DNA of 64,000 nt. It comes from an uncultured Pelagibacteraceae bacterium. Lineage in GTDB: Bacteria; Pseudomonadota; Alphaproteobacteria; Pelagibacterales; Pelagibacteraceae. The DNA is taken from the NCBI GenBank assembly GCA_902587515.1, contig CACILM010000002.1, forward strand, positions 62,001-126,000, in the 5' to 3' direction. The notes under the pieces were generated by a model. The model searched no databases and was not told where the DNA came from. It saw only the letters and a program-made list of their open reading frames with translations. Position numbers and translations under genes: made by a program. Numbering within the stretch: the stretch's first letter is position 1; each line of letters starts with the position of its first letter. Of the stretch, positions 22,868 to 33,639 are shown in pieces.

Positions 22868-23217
22868 TAAAATTTCAATCCATTTTTTCTTAGAGTTTCA
22901 GCAAAGGTTTTTATTCTACCATGATATTTATAAGAACCCCTATCAAAATAAACTTCATTTATTTTTTTTTCTTTAGCTCTTTTAGCTAAAGTCTCCCCAA
23001 TTAAAGTAGATTTATCCATCTTTTTTAATTTCTTTAATTTAAAATCCTTCTCAATCGATGACGCAGATACGAGAGTCTTGTTATTTTTATCATCAATAAT
23101 TTGTGCTGAAATATTAGTTAATGACTTGTTTATAGATACTCTATATCTATTTACATTAACTTTCTTTAATTTAATCCTATTTCTCAATTTTCTTTTTTCT
23201 TTGCTATTTATTTTCAT
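22867..23217 (-). CDS. rplR: 50S ribosomal protein L18
   Basis: [28 protein letters not shown]. Confidence 0.98.
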   Translation of the reverse strand: MKINSKEKRKLRNRIKLKKVNVNRYRVSINKSLTNISAQIIDDKNNKTLVSASSIEKDFKLKKLKKMDKSTLIGETLAKRAKEKKINEVYFDRGSYKYHGRIKTFAETLRKNGLKF

Positions 23218-23759
23218 TATTTCTTTTTTCCTTCTTTTCTGAGAACGAATTGACCTCTCTCTTTTATGCCTTTTGCTTTGTACGGCTCAATAGGTTTTAA
23301 GCTTTTAACATCAGCTGCAACTTTAGAGACTAATTCTTTATCAACACCATTAATTTTAATAATAGTTTGTTTTTCAACAGTAATTTTAATTTCTTTTGGA
23401 ATTTTATAGTTTATGTCGTGGCTAAAACCAATTTGTAAATTCAAAATTTCTCCTTTTAAATTAGCTCTGAATCCAACTCCAGATAACTCTAATATTTTTT
23501 CGTGACCAGCTGTAACACCTGTAACTGCGTTATTAATTAAGCTTCTGTAAGTCCCCCACATTATAGAAGTTTTTTTATCTAATTTTTTTTCTAATGGTTC
23601 TATTTTAAATTCTTTTTCGCTTAATTTTGAGGTAAAAATCTTATCATTAATAGATAGTTTTTTTGTTCCTTTTGGACCAGTTATAGTTAAGTTTCCTCCC
23701 TCAATTTTAATAGAGGACTCTTTCGGTATAACTATATTTTTTTTTCCTATTTTAGACAT
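23217..23759 (-). CDS. rplF: 50S ribosomal protein L6
   Basis: MSKIGKKNIVIPK, GVGFRA, EPYKAKGIKERGQFVLRKEGKKK. Confidence 0.98.
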   Translation of the reverse strand: MSKIGKKNIVIPKESSIKIEGGNLTITGPKGTKKLSINDKIFTSKLSEKEFKIEPLEKKLDKKTSIMWGTYRSLINNAVTGVTAGHEKILELSGVGFRANLKGEILNLQIGFSHDINYKIPKEIKITVEKQTIIKINGVDKELVSKVAADVKSLKPIEPYKAKGIKERGQFVLRKEGKKK

Positions 23760-24157
23760 TAAAATACCCTACAAATTATTTCTCCACCGATATTTTGTTT
23801 TCTAGCCTCTGCATCGCTCATTACACCTTTAGGTGTAGATATAATTGCTAATCCTAGTCCATTCATTACTTTTGGAATACTATTTGCTCTTGAATAAACT
23901 CTTCTTCCTGGCTTAGAGATTCTTTTTATCTCTTTAATTACTGGATCACCTTCATAATATTTTAGAGAAATCTTTAAACTCGTTTTGTTATTAAGGTTTT
24001 TTTCTATAAAGTAATCTTTTATATATCCTTCACTTTTAAGTATCTCTAAAATATTTTTTCTAAAGTTCGAGGAAGGGATTTCAACTGAATTTAGATTTCT
24101 CATTTGTCCATTTCGAATTCTCGTAAACATATCTCCTATTGGGTCTGAATAAGTCAT
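23759..24157 (-). CDS. rpsH: 30S ribosomal protein S8
   Basis: SDPIGDMFTRIRNGQ, GLGLAIISTPKGVMSDAEARKQNIGGEIICRVF. Confidence 0.98.
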   Translation of the reverse strand: MTYSDPIGDMFTRIRNGQMRNLNSVEIPSSNFRKNILEILKSEGYIKDYFIEKNLNNKTSLKISLKYYEGDPVIKEIKRISKPGRRVYSRANSIPKVMNGLGLAIISTPKGVMSDAEARKQNIGGEIICRVF

Positions 24158-24164
24158 AATCCTC

Positions 24165-24470
24165 CTACCAACTTGATTTTGTTATTCCTGGAATTTTGCC
24201 TGAAGATGCCATATCTCTCAAAGCTATTCTGGATATTTTTAATTTTCTATAGACACCATGTGGTCTACCCGATACTTCACATCGATTTCTAATTCTTATT
24301 TTTGAAGAATTTTTTGGTAACTTATTTAATTTTAGTTGAGCTGCAAATCTCTCTGATAATTCTAACTTTTTATTATTGATTATTTTTTTCAAAGCAGCTC
24401 TTTTTTTTGCGTATTTTTTCACTAATTTAATTCTTTTAAGGTTCTTTTGTATTGCGCTTGTTTTAGCCAT
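24165..24470 (-). CDS. rpsN: 30S ribosomal protein S14
   Basis: [41 protein letters not shown]. Confidence 0.98.
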   Translation of the reverse strand: MAKTSAIQKNLKRIKLVKKYAKKRAALKKIINNKKLELSERFAAQLKLNKLPKNSSKIRIRNRCEVSGRPHGVYRKLKISRIALRDMASSGKIPGITKSSW

Positions 24471-24476
24471 ATATCC

Positions 24477-25028
24477 TCAGTTCTTTTTATCGTTTATTGG
24501 AAAATTAAACTCTTTAAGAAGTTCAATTGTAGCATTTTTGTTATTACTTGATGTAACTATTGTAACATCCAGACCTCTTATTTTATCAACTTTGTCAAAA
24601 TTTACCTCAGGGAAAATAATATGTTCTTTAATTCCAAAAGAAAAATTATTTGAACTATCAACGCATTTTGAAGTAAGTCCTCGAAAGTCCTTCACTCTTG
24701 GTAAAGCGATATTAATAAGTCTGTCGATAAATTCGTACATTTTGGATGATCTTAGAGTTACTTTTACACCTGCATTAGCACCTTTTCTTGTTTTAAAGTT
24801 TGAAATTGATTTTTTAAATTTTGTTATTACAGGTCTTTGGCCAGCGATTAAAGACATATCCTCTACGCAAGATTTTAGTTTTTTTCCATCTGCAGCGTCT
24901 TCTCCAAGCCCCATGTTTAAAATAACTTTAATAATTTTTGGTACCTCATTTTTATTTTTTAAAGATAGCTTAGCTAATAATTTCGTTATTATCTCTTTTT
25001 TATAAGTTTCTTTTAATCTTGAAGTCAT
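24477..25028 (-). CDS. rplE: 50S ribosomal protein L5
   Basis: ILNMGLGEDAAD, GQRPVITKFKKSISNFK, GLDVTIVT. Confidence 0.98.
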   Translation of the reverse strand: MTSRLKETYKKEIITKLLAKLSLKNKNEVPKIIKVILNMGLGEDAADGKKLKSCVEDMSLIAGQRPVITKFKKSISNFKTRKGANAGVKVTLRSSKMYEFIDRLINIALPRVKDFRGLTSKCVDSSNNFSFGIKEHIIFPEVNFDKVDKIRGLDVTIVTSSNNKNATIELLKEFNFPINDKKN

Positions 25029-25035
25029 ATTTTTA

Positions 25036-25272
25036 CTATTTTTTGTTTACCTTTTTTTTATCTATGTTTTTAACATTAGATTGATGAATAAAACTCTCTT
25101 TAGAAACTATCCCGCCTTTGTTTTCTTTAGTTGGCTTTAAATGTTTTTTTATCATGTTTATTGATTTAATCTTAATCTTGTTAAATTTTCTATTGATTTC
25201 TAAAATTTCACCAGTTTTACCCTTATCTTTACCAGCAATAACTTTAACTTGATTTCCTTTTTTTATTTCCAT
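25036..25272 (-). CDS. rplX: 50S ribosomal protein L24
   Basis: [20 protein letters not shown] (KOW). Confidence 0.97.
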   Translation of the reverse strand: MEIKKGNQVKVIAGKDKGKTGEILEINRKFNKIKIKSINMIKKHLKPTKENKGGIVSKESFIHQSNVKNIDKKKVNKK

Positions 25273-25641
25273 TTAAAGTACCTCCGGTGCTAATGATATA
25301 ATTTTTGTGTGTCCTTTTAATCTAAGCTCTCTTGTTACAGGACCAAATATTCTGGTTCCAATAGGTTCACCTTTGTCGTCAGTGAGTACTACAGCATTAT
25401 TATCAAATTGAACTTTAGATCCGTCATCTCTATAAATTTCTTTTCTTGTTCTAACTACCACCGCTTTGTGAACAGCTCCTTTTTTGACTTTACCTTTAGG
25501 TATAGCATCTTTAACACTTATAACTATAATATCTCCTACAGATGCATATCTTCTTTTTGATCCTCCTAGAACCTTAATACATTCAACTCTTTTTGCGCCA
25601 GTATTATCTGCAACTGTCAGCTCTGTTTGTATTTGTATCAT
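25273..25641 (-). CDS. rplN: 50S ribosomal protein L14
   Basis: [33 protein letters not shown]. Confidence 0.98.
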   Translation of the reverse strand: MIQIQTELTVADNTGAKRVECIKVLGGSKRRYASVGDIIVISVKDAIPKGKVKKGAVHKAVVVRTRKEIYRDDGSKVQFDNNAVVLTDDKGEPIGTRIFGPVTRELRLKGHTKIISLAPEVL

Positions 25642-25868
25642 TTTTCAATTACCTGCCATGTTTTCTTTTTTGAGTAAGGTTTACATTCAATTATGGAAAC
25701 TTTCTCTCCTTCTTTAAATTTATTTTTTTCATCATGGGCATGATATTTTTTCGATCTTTTAATCACTTTTTCATAAAATGGATGTTTGAATTTTCTCACA
25801 ACTTCAACAACTACGGTTTTATTGTTTTTAGCGCTTGTAATAATTCCTTTTAAAATTTTCTTTGTCAT
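25638..25868 (-). CDS. rpsQ: 30S ribosomal protein S17
   Basis: [27 protein letters not shown]. Confidence 0.97.
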   Translation of the reverse strand: MTKKILKGIITSAKNNKTVVVEVVRKFKHPFYEKVIKRSKKYHAHDEKNKFKEGEKVSIIECKPYSKKKTWQVIEK

Positions 25869-26053
25869 TTTAAATTTTTCAAATTTGTGTATAACCTGGC
25901 TATATTTTTTCTAATCTGATTGAATTGAGCAGGATTATTGATTTGATTGTTTACTTTTTTAAACCTTATATTAAATAAATCTTTTTTTAATGATAAAATT
26001 TTCTTTTCTGTTTGGTCTTTAGTCAATTTTTTTTCTTCTTTCTTTTTATTCAT
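25865..26053 (-). CDS. rpmC: 50S ribosomal protein L29
   Basis: Position in S10 operon; [35 protein letters not shown]. Confidence 0.95.
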   Translation of the reverse strand: MNKKKEEKKLTKDQTEKKILSLKKDLFNIRFKKVNNQINNPAQFNQIRKNIARLYTNLKNLK

Positions 26054-26055
26054 GA

Positions 26056-26460
26056 TTATCTTTTTATAAATTTTGTTTTTATTGGTAGTTTAGCCCCAGC
26101 CTTATATAAAGCTTCTCTGGCTGTTTCCTCGCTGACACCGTCGATTTCAAATATTATTCTTCCAGGTTTTACCCTACACGCATAATACTCTGGTGATCCT
26201 TTACCTTTACCCATTCTCACTTCTGTAGGCTTTTTGGAAACAGGTATATTTGGAAAAATTCTTGTCCAAACTTTTCCTGTTCTTTTCATGTATCTTGTTA
26301 ACGCAACTCTGGCTGCCTCAATTTGTTTGCCAATTATTCTTTCTGGTTCAATAGCTTTTAGGCCAAATTGACCATAATTTAGTTTAACTGCTCTAGAAGC
26401 GTTTCCGTGAATTCTGCCCTTAAAAGCTTTTCTGTATTTAGTTCTTACTGGTTGTAGCAT
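26056..26460 (-). CDS. rplP: 50S ribosomal protein L16
   Basis: [39 protein letters not shown]. Confidence 0.98.
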   Translation of the reverse strand: MLQPVRTKYRKAFKGRIHGNASRAVKLNYGQFGLKAIEPERIIGKQIEAARVALTRYMKRTGKVWTRIFPNIPVSKKPTEVRMGKGKGSPEYYACRVKPGRIIFEIDGVSEETAREALYKAGAKLPIKTKFIKR

Positions 26461-27124
26461 TTTTTACTCTCTCTTTTTTTTCTTTTTCAACATCTTTTGC
26501 CATAAGTTCACCTTTATAAATCCAAACTTTAACACCTATGATTCCATAGGTTGTTAATGCTTCGGCAAAACCATAATCAATATCAGCTCGTAAAGTGTGA
26601 GATGGAATGCTTCCTTCTCTTAACCACTCTGTTCTAGCTATCTCATTTCCTGCTAATCTACCACTTAACATAACTTTGATCCCTTTAGCATTTAATCGCA
26701 TAGCTGATTGCATTGCTCTTTTCATTGCTCTTCTATAGGCAACCCGTTTAACCAGTTGTTGTGCAATATTTTCTGCAACTAGATTTGAATTTAGTTCAGG
26801 TTTTTTAATCTCTTTTATATTGACATTCACATCACCATTAGTGATTTTTGTTATATTCTTTTTTATTTTTTCGATATCAGCACCTTTTTTTCCAATAACG
26901 AATCCAGGTCTTGAGGTATGAATAGAAACAATACATTTTTTTGAAGACCTTTCTATAATAATTTCAGATACACCTGAGTTGATTATATTTTTTTTGATGT
27001 AATTTCTTATTTTAAAATCTTCAATTAAATATTTTCCGAAATCTTTCTTTTTTGCGAACCAAGTGGAGTCCCATCCTCTGTTAATTCCTAGTCTAAGTCC
27101 TATTGGATTAATTTTTTGTCCCAT
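26438..27124 (-). CDS. rpsC: 30S ribosomal protein S3
   Basis: [26 protein letters not shown] domain. Confidence 0.98.
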   Translation of the reverse strand: MGQKINPIGLRLGINRGWDSTWFAKKKDFGKYLIEDFKIRNYIKKNIINSGVSEIIIERSSKKCIVSIHTSRPGFVIGKKGADIEKIKKNITKITNGDVNVNIKEIKKPELNSNLVAENIAQQLVKRVAYRRAMKRAMQSAMRLNAKGIKVMLSGRLAGNEIARTEWLREGSIPSHTLRADIDYGFAEALTTYGIIGVKVWIYKGELMAKDVEKEKKERVKNATTSKN

Positions 27125-27492
27125 TATTTTTTAACCTTTTTTTCTTTTTTTTCTTCTAAAACTATTGTGATCCTACTGAATGGTTTTTTAATAGGTGATG
27201 CTCTACCTTTAGCTCTAGGTCTATACCTTTTCATTACTAATGATTTTCCAACATAAGCTTCTTTCACAAATAAATTATCAATATCATACTGATAGTTATT
27301 TTCTGCATTGGAAATAGCTGATTTTACTGTTTTGCTTACATCTTTTGCAATTTTCTTTCTTGTGAATTCTAAATCTCTTAAAGCAACATCTGCTTTTTTT
27401 CCTTTAATAAAATTACAAACTAGGGACAATTTTCTTGGACTAGTTCTAACATTTTTATTTATTGCTTTGACTAAAAAATTATTTTTTTCCAT
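27124..27492 (-). CDS. rplV: 50S ribosomal protein L22
   Basis: [37 protein letters not shown]. Confidence 0.98.
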   Translation of the reverse strand: MEKNNFLVKAINKNVRTSPRKLSLVCNFIKGKKADVALRDLEFTRKKIAKDVSKTVKSAISNAENNYQYDIDNLFVKEAYVGKSLVMKRYRPRAKGRASPIKKPFSRITIVLEEKKEKKVKK

Positions 27493-27803
27493 TATTTTTT
27501 ATCTCCCACTGCTGGTTTAGTTTCAGCTGCAGCTGCTTTTTTATCTGCAGGAGTGTGACCTTTAAAAGTTCTTGTTGGAGCAAATTCTCCCAGCTTATGT
27601 CCAACCATTTCTTCAGAAATAGTAATCGGTATAAATGTTTTTCCATTATGAATCATAAAACTGTGTCCTACAAAATCCGGGATAATAGTAGAGTTTCTTG
27701 ACCAGGTTTTAATAGGTTTTTTATTTGGACTATCTTTTAGTTTATCTATTTTCTTTAACAAACTTGGATGTACAAAAGGTCCTTTCCAAATAGATCTTGT
27801 CAT
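27492..27803 (-). CDS. rpsS: 30S ribosomal protein S19
   Basis: [32 protein letters not shown]. Confidence 0.98.
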   Translation of the reverse strand: MTRSIWKGPFVHPSLLKKIDKLKDSPNKKPIKTWSRNSTIIPDFVGHSFMIHNGKTFIPITISEEMVGHKLGEFAPTRTFKGHTPADKKAAAAETKPAVGDKK

Positions 27804-28636
27804 TTTTTATTTCTCTTTCTTCTTCTTGTTAAAATCAATTTATCACTTCTCTTAGGTCTTCTTGTTTTTAATCCTTTCGCAGACTGCCCCCACGGAGAAA
27901 CAGGGCTTCTCCCCCCAGATGTTTTACCCTCACCTCCTCCATGTGGATGATCGACGGGGTTCATAGCAACACCTCTTGTCTGAGGTCTTTTTCCCCTCCA
28001 TCTATTTCTACCTGCTTTTCCAATTTTTATATTTTTCTGATCTGGATTTGAAACAGTTCCAATTGTTGCTGAACATGAACTACTGACTTTTCTTGTTTCT
28101 CCAGATGAAAGCTTTAAAATTGCATAGTCTCCATCATATCCAGACAAAGTAACTGACGAGCCAGCGGATCTTGCTAACTTTGCCCCATTACCTGGAATTA
28201 ACTCAACATTGTGTAATAGAGTCCCAGGCGGTATCTCTTTTAATTGTAAAGAATTACCGATTTTTATATCAACATTTTTCCCAGACTCTATTTTATCTCC
28301 AACTTTTAATCCTTGAGGACATATTATGTAGGATTTAACTTTATCTACATAAGCAATAAGTGCAATGTAAGCTGTTCTATTTGGATCATACTCAATTCTT
28401 TCAACTGTGCCGACTACGTTATATTTCTTTCTAAAAAAATCTATAACTCTATATTTATGTTTAGAACCGCCTCCAATATGCCTAGAGGTTATTCTTCCAT
28501 TATTATTTCTGCCTCCAGTAAAGTTTTGGCCTTTTGTTAAAGGTTTGTAAGGAGTTCCTTTCCACAAACTACTTTTATCGATTACAACAGTTCCTCTTGT
28601 TGATTTTGTGTAAGGTTTAAAAGTTTTTAACGCCAT
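27800..28636 (-). CDS. rplB: 50S ribosomal protein L2
   Basis: [45 protein letters not shown]. Confidence 0.99.
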   Translation of the reverse strand: MALKTFKPYTKSTRGTVVIDKSSLWKGTPYKPLTKGQNFTGGRNNNGRITSRHIGGGSKHKYRVIDFFRKKYNVVGTVERIEYDPNRTAYIALIAYVDKVKSYIICPQGLKVGDKIESGKNVDIKIGNSLQLKEIPPGTLLHNVELIPGNGAKLARSAGSSVTLSGYDGDYAILKLSSGETRKVSSSCSATIGTVSNPDQKNIKIGKAGRNRWRGKRPQTRGVAMNPVDHPHGGGEGKTSGGRSPVSPWGQSAKGLKTRRPKRSDKLILTRRRKRNKK

Positions 28637-28639
28637 AAA

Positions 28640-28933
28640 TTAAATTCCAGTTGTAAGGTCAATACTTTGACCTTTTTTTAAAGTTACAATAGCTTTCTTA
28701 TAACCAGATTTATAAGATTTCCTTCCTTGTTTTATCTTAAATTTAGTTTTTTGATTTATGATATTTATCTTTGTAACGGTTACTTTAAATAATTTTTCAA
28801 TATTTTTTTTTATATTCTTCTTATTTGCGCTCGTATGAACTTTGAAAACTGTTTTATTTTGCTCTGACAGAATTGTAGCTTTTTCAGTAACAATCGGATT
28901 TCTAATTGAGTCTATATAATTAATTTTTTTCAT
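28640..28933 (-). CDS. rplW: 50S ribosomal protein L23
   Basis: IRNPIVTEKATILSEQ, GRKSYKSGYKKAIVTLKKG. Confidence 0.97.
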   Translation of the reverse strand: MKKINYIDSIRNPIVTEKATILSEQNKTVFKVHTSANKKNIKKNIEKLFKVTVTKINIINQKTKFKIKQGRKSYKSGYKKAIVTLKKGQSIDLTTGI

Positions 28934-29555
28934 TTAGTATCCTTTCTTGTATCTTTTTCACTGAGGTAGACGTAATCATTACATTTTTAAATTTATATAA
29001 ATCATATACATTTGTGCCTTCGTGTTTTATTAACTTTAAGTCTTTAATATTTCTAGCTGACTTATTAATATTTTTCAAAGAATCTTCGTCAGATATAATT
29101 AAAATATTATTCAATTTATTTTTTTCTAAAAAATTATTAAACTCTTTTGTTTTTTTTATTTCCTTTTTTACATCGGCTAAAATATAAAAATTTTTATCTA
29201 AATTCTTCTTTGATAAAGTTTGAGCAAGAGCTAGTTTTCTTATTTTTTTATTTATTTTTTTATTTTTATAAACTGCACCTTTTGGTCCATGAGCTATTCC
29301 TCCACCAATAAATATCGGAGCTTTTTTGCTTGCATGTCTAGCACCACCACTTCCTTTTTGAGCTACAATTTTTCTTGTAGATCCTGAAACTTGATTTCTT
29401 TGTTTTGTTTTTGCTGTTCTTGGTTTTGCATGATTTAACTGCCAATCAATTACGGATTTAATTAACTTGTGATTTACTTTTAAATTAATCAACTTATCAG
29501 AAATTTCTAAAGTGCTGCCTTTTGATCCATCAATGTTTAAAATTGGAAACTTCAT
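28920..29555 (-). CDS. rplD: 50S ribosomal protein L4
   Basis: RTAKTKQRNQVSGSTRKIVAQKGSGGARHASKKAPIFIGGGIAHGP. Confidence 0.97.
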   Translation of the reverse strand: MKFPILNIDGSKGSTLEISDKLINLKVNHKLIKSVIDWQLNHAKPRTAKTKQRNQVSGSTRKIVAQKGSGGARHASKKAPIFIGGGIAHGPKGAVYKNKKINKKIRKLALAQTLSKKNLDKNFYILADVKKEIKKTKEFNNFLEKNKLNNILIISDEDSLKNINKSARNIKDLKLIKHEGTNVYDLYKFKNVMITSTSVKKIQERILNEKN

Positions 29556-30265
29556 TATTTTTTTCCTTTTTTCGCTGCCGCTGCCTTTAATTTTGCTTCA
29601 TGCTTTTCTTTAATTGTTTTTCTATTCACTTGCTTAATAGACTCTCTCAGCAAAACAGTTGAGTTTTTAGATCCTGGGATTGATCCTTTTAAATATATTA
29701 AATTATTTTCTAAATCTGATTTAATAATTTCTAAATTTAATATTGTTCTTGTTTTATCACCCATGTGGCCGGCCATTTTTTTTCCTTTAAATACTTTTCC
29801 AGGATCTTGTCTTTGACCAGTAGATCCATGAGATCTATGGGATACTGAGACACCATGTGAGGCTCTTAAACCACCAAAGTTCCACCTTTTCATCACTCCT
29901 GCAAAACCTTTTCCAATTGTCTTTGATTTAACATCAACAAATTTTTTATCTTTTAAAATTTCTAAACCTAGCTCGTTACCCTCTTTATACTCCTCGCTAT
30001 TTTTGACTCTAAATTCCTTTAAAATTTTTTTTGGTTCAGTATTTTTTTTTGCAAAATAACCTTTCATTTGTTTGGTAAGCTTAGAATTCTTAATCTTAAA
30101 AAATCCTACTTTGATTGCATTATATCCTCTTTTATCACTGTTAATTATGTCCAGCACTCTACCTTTCTCAACCTTAATTACAGTAACTGGAACAGATTGA
30201 CCTGTTTCCATGAATTCTCGTGTCATTCCAATTTTTGTTCCTACTAGGCCTATGCTCATAATCAA
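29555..30265 (-). CDS. rplC: 50S ribosomal protein L3
   Basis: [49 protein letters not shown]. Confidence 0.98.
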   Translation of the reverse strand: MIMSIGLVGTKIGMTREFMETGQSVPVTVIKVEKGRVLDIINSDKRGYNAIKVGFFKIKNSKLTKQMKGYFAKKNTEPKKILKEFRVKNSEEYKEGNELGLEILKDKKFVDVKSKTIGKGFAGVMKRWNFGGLRASHGVSVSHRSHGSTGQRQDPGKVFKGKKMAGHMGDKTRTILNLEIIKSDLENNLIYLKGSIPGSKNSTVLLRESIKQVNRKTIKEKHEAKLKAAAAKKGKK

Positions 30266-30570
30266 ATCTTTATCTCTATATCAACACCTGATGCTAAATC
30301 GAGTTTCATCAATGCTTCTACTGTTTGAGGTGTTGGTTCAATAATATCTATCAATCTTTTATGCGTTCTTGACTCAAATTGTTCCCTGCTTTTCTTATCA
30401 ATATGCGGAGACCTTAAAACTGTATATCTTTCTATTCTAGTTGGTAATGGTATTGGGCCTTTAACCTGCGCCCCGGTTCTCTTAGCAGTGTTTACAATTT
30501 CCTCGGTCGACAAATCAAGAATCTTGTTATCGTATGCTTTTAAATGTATTCTAATGTTTTGATTTTCCAT
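30262..30570 (-). CDS. rpsJ: 30S ribosomal protein S10
   Basis: [46 protein letters not shown]. Confidence 0.98.
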   Translation of the reverse strand: MENQNIRIHLKAYDNKILDLSTEEIVNTAKRTGAQVKGPIPLPTRIERYTVLRSPHIDKKSREQFESRTHKRLIDIIEPTPQTVEALMKLDLASGVDIEIKI

Positions 30571-30572
30571 AA

Positions 30573-32645
30573 TTAAGCTAATTTTTTTGTTACTTCATCT
30601 TGAACATTTTGAGGAACTTTATCATAATGACTAAATTGCATTGTGTATTGAGCTCTTCCCTGTGTTGAAGATCTTAAATTATTAATGTATCCAAACATGT
30701 TGGCTAAAGGCACGACTGCATTGATTGCTGTTGCGTTACCTCTTGGTTCAGTTGAGCCAACTTGTCCTCTTCTGCTATTTAAATCGCCAATAACATCTCC
30801 CATAAATTCTTCAGGGGTTACAACTTCGACTTTCATCATTGGCTCAAGTAATTTTAATGTTGCTTTTTGACATGCTTCTCTAAAGCACGATCTGCTTGCT
30901 ATTTCAAAAGCAAGAACGCTTGAGTCCACATCATGATGTAAACCGTCTAAAATTTTTACCTTATAATCTATGATTGGAAAACCTGCCAAAATTCCACTGT
31001 CAGCAACACTTTCGACACCTTTTTCTACTCCAGGAATAAATTCTTTGGGAATAGCTCCACCTTTTATTAAATTTTCGACTTCTCTTCCTTTTCCAGCTTC
31101 AAGAGGTTCAACTCCTAATTTTACTTTTGCAAATTGACCAGCACCACCACTTTGTTTTTTATGGATGTATTCCATTTCTGCTGAACTTAATATTGTTTCT
31201 CTGTAGGCAACTTGAGGTGCGCCAATATTTGCTTCTACTTTAAATTCTCTTTTCATTCTATCTACAATTATATCTAAATGAAGTTCACCCATTCCTTTAA
31301 TTATCGTTTGACCTGACTCTTCATCAGAAGAAACTCTAAAAGATGGGTCCTCCTTAGCGAGTCTTGCTAATGCCTCACCCATTTTTTCTTGGTCACCTTT
31401 AGTTTTAGGTTCTACGGCTATTTCTATTACAGGATCAGGAAATTCCATTGGTTCTAATAAAACAGGACTCTTAGAGTCACATAAAGTGTGTCCAGTTATT
31501 GTATGTTTTAAACCTGCTAAAGCTACAATATCGCCTGCAGTTGCTTGTTTTATATCTTCTCTACTGTTTGCATGCATTAATAACATTCGCCCAATTCTTT
31601 CATCTTTATCTTTAGAAGAGTTTAATACAGACGTTCCAGCATTTAATGTCCCTGAATAAATTCTAATGAAAGTAAGTGAGCCTACAAATGGATCGTTGGC
31701 AACCTTAAACGCCAATGCAGAAAAATTCTCTTTTTCATCAAATTTCATCATAACTTTTTCCTCTGAGCCTACTTTTGTACCCTCAATAGAATTAAGATCG
31801 CTTGGGCTTGGTAAATAATCAATCACTGCATCTAATAATGGCTGAACTCCTTTATTTTTAAATGCTGAACCAGTTAATATTGGCACAAAATCAAATGATA
31901 ATGTTCCCTTCCTCACACATTTGATCAAATCATTTTCAGATGGTTCCTTCCCTTCCAGGTAAGACTCCATTAATTTTTCATCTTGCTCTACAGCAGTTTC
32001 GACTAATTCTTTCCTATACTTTTCAGCTTTGTCTTTCAAATCTGCCGGAATTTCAACGTAATCAAACTTTGCTCCTAAATCCTCATTCTGCCAAACAACA
32101 CCTTTCATTTTTACAAGATCAATTACACCTTTTAGTTCTGCCTCTGATCCAATTGGTAGTTGTAAAGGCAATGGTTTACAACCCAGCCTCTCTTTAATCA
32201 TTTCCACACAGCGATAAAAATCTGCCCCAGTTCTATCTAGTTTATTAACAAAACAAATTCTTGGAACTTTGTATTTATCTGCTTGTCTCCACACTGTTTC
32301 TGATTGAGGCTCAACACCAGCAACTCCATCGAAAACTGCAACAGCTCCATCAAGAACCTTCAAAGATCTCTCTACTTCAATTGTAAAATCAACGTGTCCT
32401 GGTGTATCTATGATGTTAATTCTATGATCTCTCCAAAAACAAGTTGTTGCGGCTGATGTGATTGTAATGCCTCTTTCTTGCTCTTGCTCCATCCAATCCA
32501 TAGTAGCAGCTCCATCGTGCACCTCACCGATTTTATGACTTTTTCCAGTATAATACAAAATTCTTTCAGTCGTAGTTGTTTTGCCGGCATCGATGTGGGC
32601 CATAATACCAATATTTCGATATTTATCTAAAGTGTATTTAGACAT
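30573..32645 (-). CDS. fusA: elongation factor G
   Basis: [34 protein letters not shown]; the 33 aa preceding this Met in the ORF track overlap rpsG and are unlikely to be translated, so start set to 32645. Confidence 0.98.
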   Translation of the reverse strand: MSKYTLDKYRNIGIMAHIDAGKTTTTERILYYTGKSHKIGEVHDGAATMDWMEQEQERGITITSAATTCFWRDHRINIIDTPGHVDFTIEVERSLKVLDGAVAVFDGVAGVEPQSETVWRQADKYKVPRICFVNKLDRTGADFYRCVEMIKERLGCKPLPLQLPIGSEAELKGVIDLVKMKGVVWQNEDLGAKFDYVEIPADLKDKAEKYRKELVETAVEQDEKLMESYLEGKEPSENDLIKCVRKGTLSFDFVPILTGSAFKNKGVQPLLDAVIDYLPSPSDLNSIEGTKVGSEEKVMMKFDEKENFSALAFKVANDPFVGSLTFIRIYSGTLNAGTSVLNSSKDKDERIGRMLLMHANSREDIKQATAGDIVALAGLKHTITGHTLCDSKSPVLLEPMEFPDPVIEIAVEPKTKGDQEKMGEALARLAKEDPSFRVSSDEESGQTIIKGMGELHLDIIVDRMKREFKVEANIGAPQVAYRETILSSAEMEYIHKKQSGGAGQFAKVKLGVEPLEAGKGREVENLIKGGAIPKEFIPGVEKGVESVADSGILAGFPIIDYKVKILDGLHHDVDSSVLAFEIASRSCFREACQKATLKLLEPMMKVEVVTPEEFMGDVIGDLNSRRGQVGSTEPRGNATAINAVVPLANMFGYINNLRSSTQGRAQYTMQFSHYDKVPQNVQDEVTKKLA

Positions 32646-32649
32646 AAAT

Positions 32650-33120
32650 TTACCATCTAAAATGAGCAAAAGCTTTGTTCGCCTCTGCCATCTTATGAGT
32701 GTCCTCTCTTTTTTTAATTGCAGATCCTTTATTTTGCGATGCATCTAAAATTTCTGCGTATAATTTTTCAGCCATCGTCTTATTTTTTCTTTTTCTTGTT
32801 GCATCCATTATCCATCTTAATGCTAGAGCTTGAGCCCTTTTGGATTTTACTTCAACTGGAACCTGGTAAGTTGCGCCTCCAACTCTTCTTGATCTGCACT
32901 CTAAATTAGGTTTAACATTACTTATCGCGTTATTAAAAACTTTCAAAGGATCTTCATTGCCTTTTTTTTTAATCTTATCTAAAGCATCGTAAAGTATTTT
33001 TTCTGCAGTAGATCTTTTACCATCATACATGATAGAATTTATAAATTTTGAAACTACCTCTGAATGAAATCTTGGATCAGGATAAACTTTTCTCACAGGT
33101 GCTTTTCTTTTTCTAGACAT
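32650..33120 (-). CDS. rpsG: 30S ribosomal protein S7
   Basis: [28 protein letters not shown]. Confidence 0.98.
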   Translation of the reverse strand: MSRKRKAPVRKVYPDPRFHSEVVSKFINSIMYDGKRSTAEKILYDALDKIKKKGNEDPLKVFNNAISNVKPNLECRSRRVGGATYQVPVEVKSKRAQALALRWIMDATRKRKNKTMAEKLYAEILDASQNKGSAIKKREDTHKMAEANKAFAHFRW

Positions 33121-33121
33121 A

Positions 33122-33493
33122 TTATTTTGGTTTTTTTGCTCCGTATAGAGATCTTCTCTGTTTACGATTAGCTACACCTTGTGTATCTAAATTTCCCCGA
33201 AGTATATGATATCTCACACCTGGTAAATCTTTTACTCTACCACCTCTTAATAGAACAACAGAGTGCTCTTGTAAATTGTGACCTTCGCCTGGAATATATG
33301 CTGTTACTTCAAATCCATTAGACAATCTCACTCTTGCAACTTTTCTTAAAGCTGAATTTGGTTTTTTAGGAGTAGTTGTATAAACTTTAACACAAACACC
33401 TCTCTTCAAAGGTTGTTTTTCAAGAGCAGGAACTTTATTCCTAGCTAAAGGTTTAACTCTACTTTTTTTAATCAACTGATTTATAGTCGGCAT
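33122..33493 (-). CDS. rpsL: 30S ribosomal protein S12
   Basis: [52 protein letters not shown]. Confidence 0.99.
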   Translation of the reverse strand: MPTINQLIKKSRVKPLARNKVPALEKQPLKRGVCVKVYTTTPKKPNSALRKVARVRLSNGFEVTAYIPGEGHNLQEHSVVLLRGGRVKDLPGVRYHILRGNLDTQGVANRKQRRSLYGAKKPK

Positions 33494-33593
33494 AATATTA
33501 TTTTGAAGTTATAGGTAAGTTTTACCTTTTAAGATTTGTTGTTAGTGTTTAAAGTTATAATCTACCTTACTTCTAACATTCAAAATGTGCCGT

Positions 33594-33621
33594 AAACTAG
33601 CATTGAATTTAAAAAAGTCAA
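33594..33621 (-). promoter_or_regulatory. candidate sigma70-type promoter upstream of rpsL
   Basis: Minus-strand TTGACT (33616-33621) - 16 nt - TAGTTT (33594-33599) in the 146-bp gap between rpoC and rpsL; -10 is weak. Confidence 0.35.
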
Positions 33622-33639
33622 TAATTTACAGGCTTTTTT

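Noticed and set aside
24376-25005. Long + strand ORF (209 aa) antisense to rpsN/rplE
   Set aside because: Fully antisense to two unmistakable ribosomal protein genes; composition mirrors the opposite strand
32408-32611. 67-aa ORF in alternate frame inside fusA
   Set aside because: Out-of-frame ORF over the EF-G G-domain; no independent support
32646-32744. 33-aa N-terminal extension of EF-G in the ORF track
   Set aside because: Overlaps the 3' end of rpsG; canonical EF-G N-terminus begins at the Met at 32645
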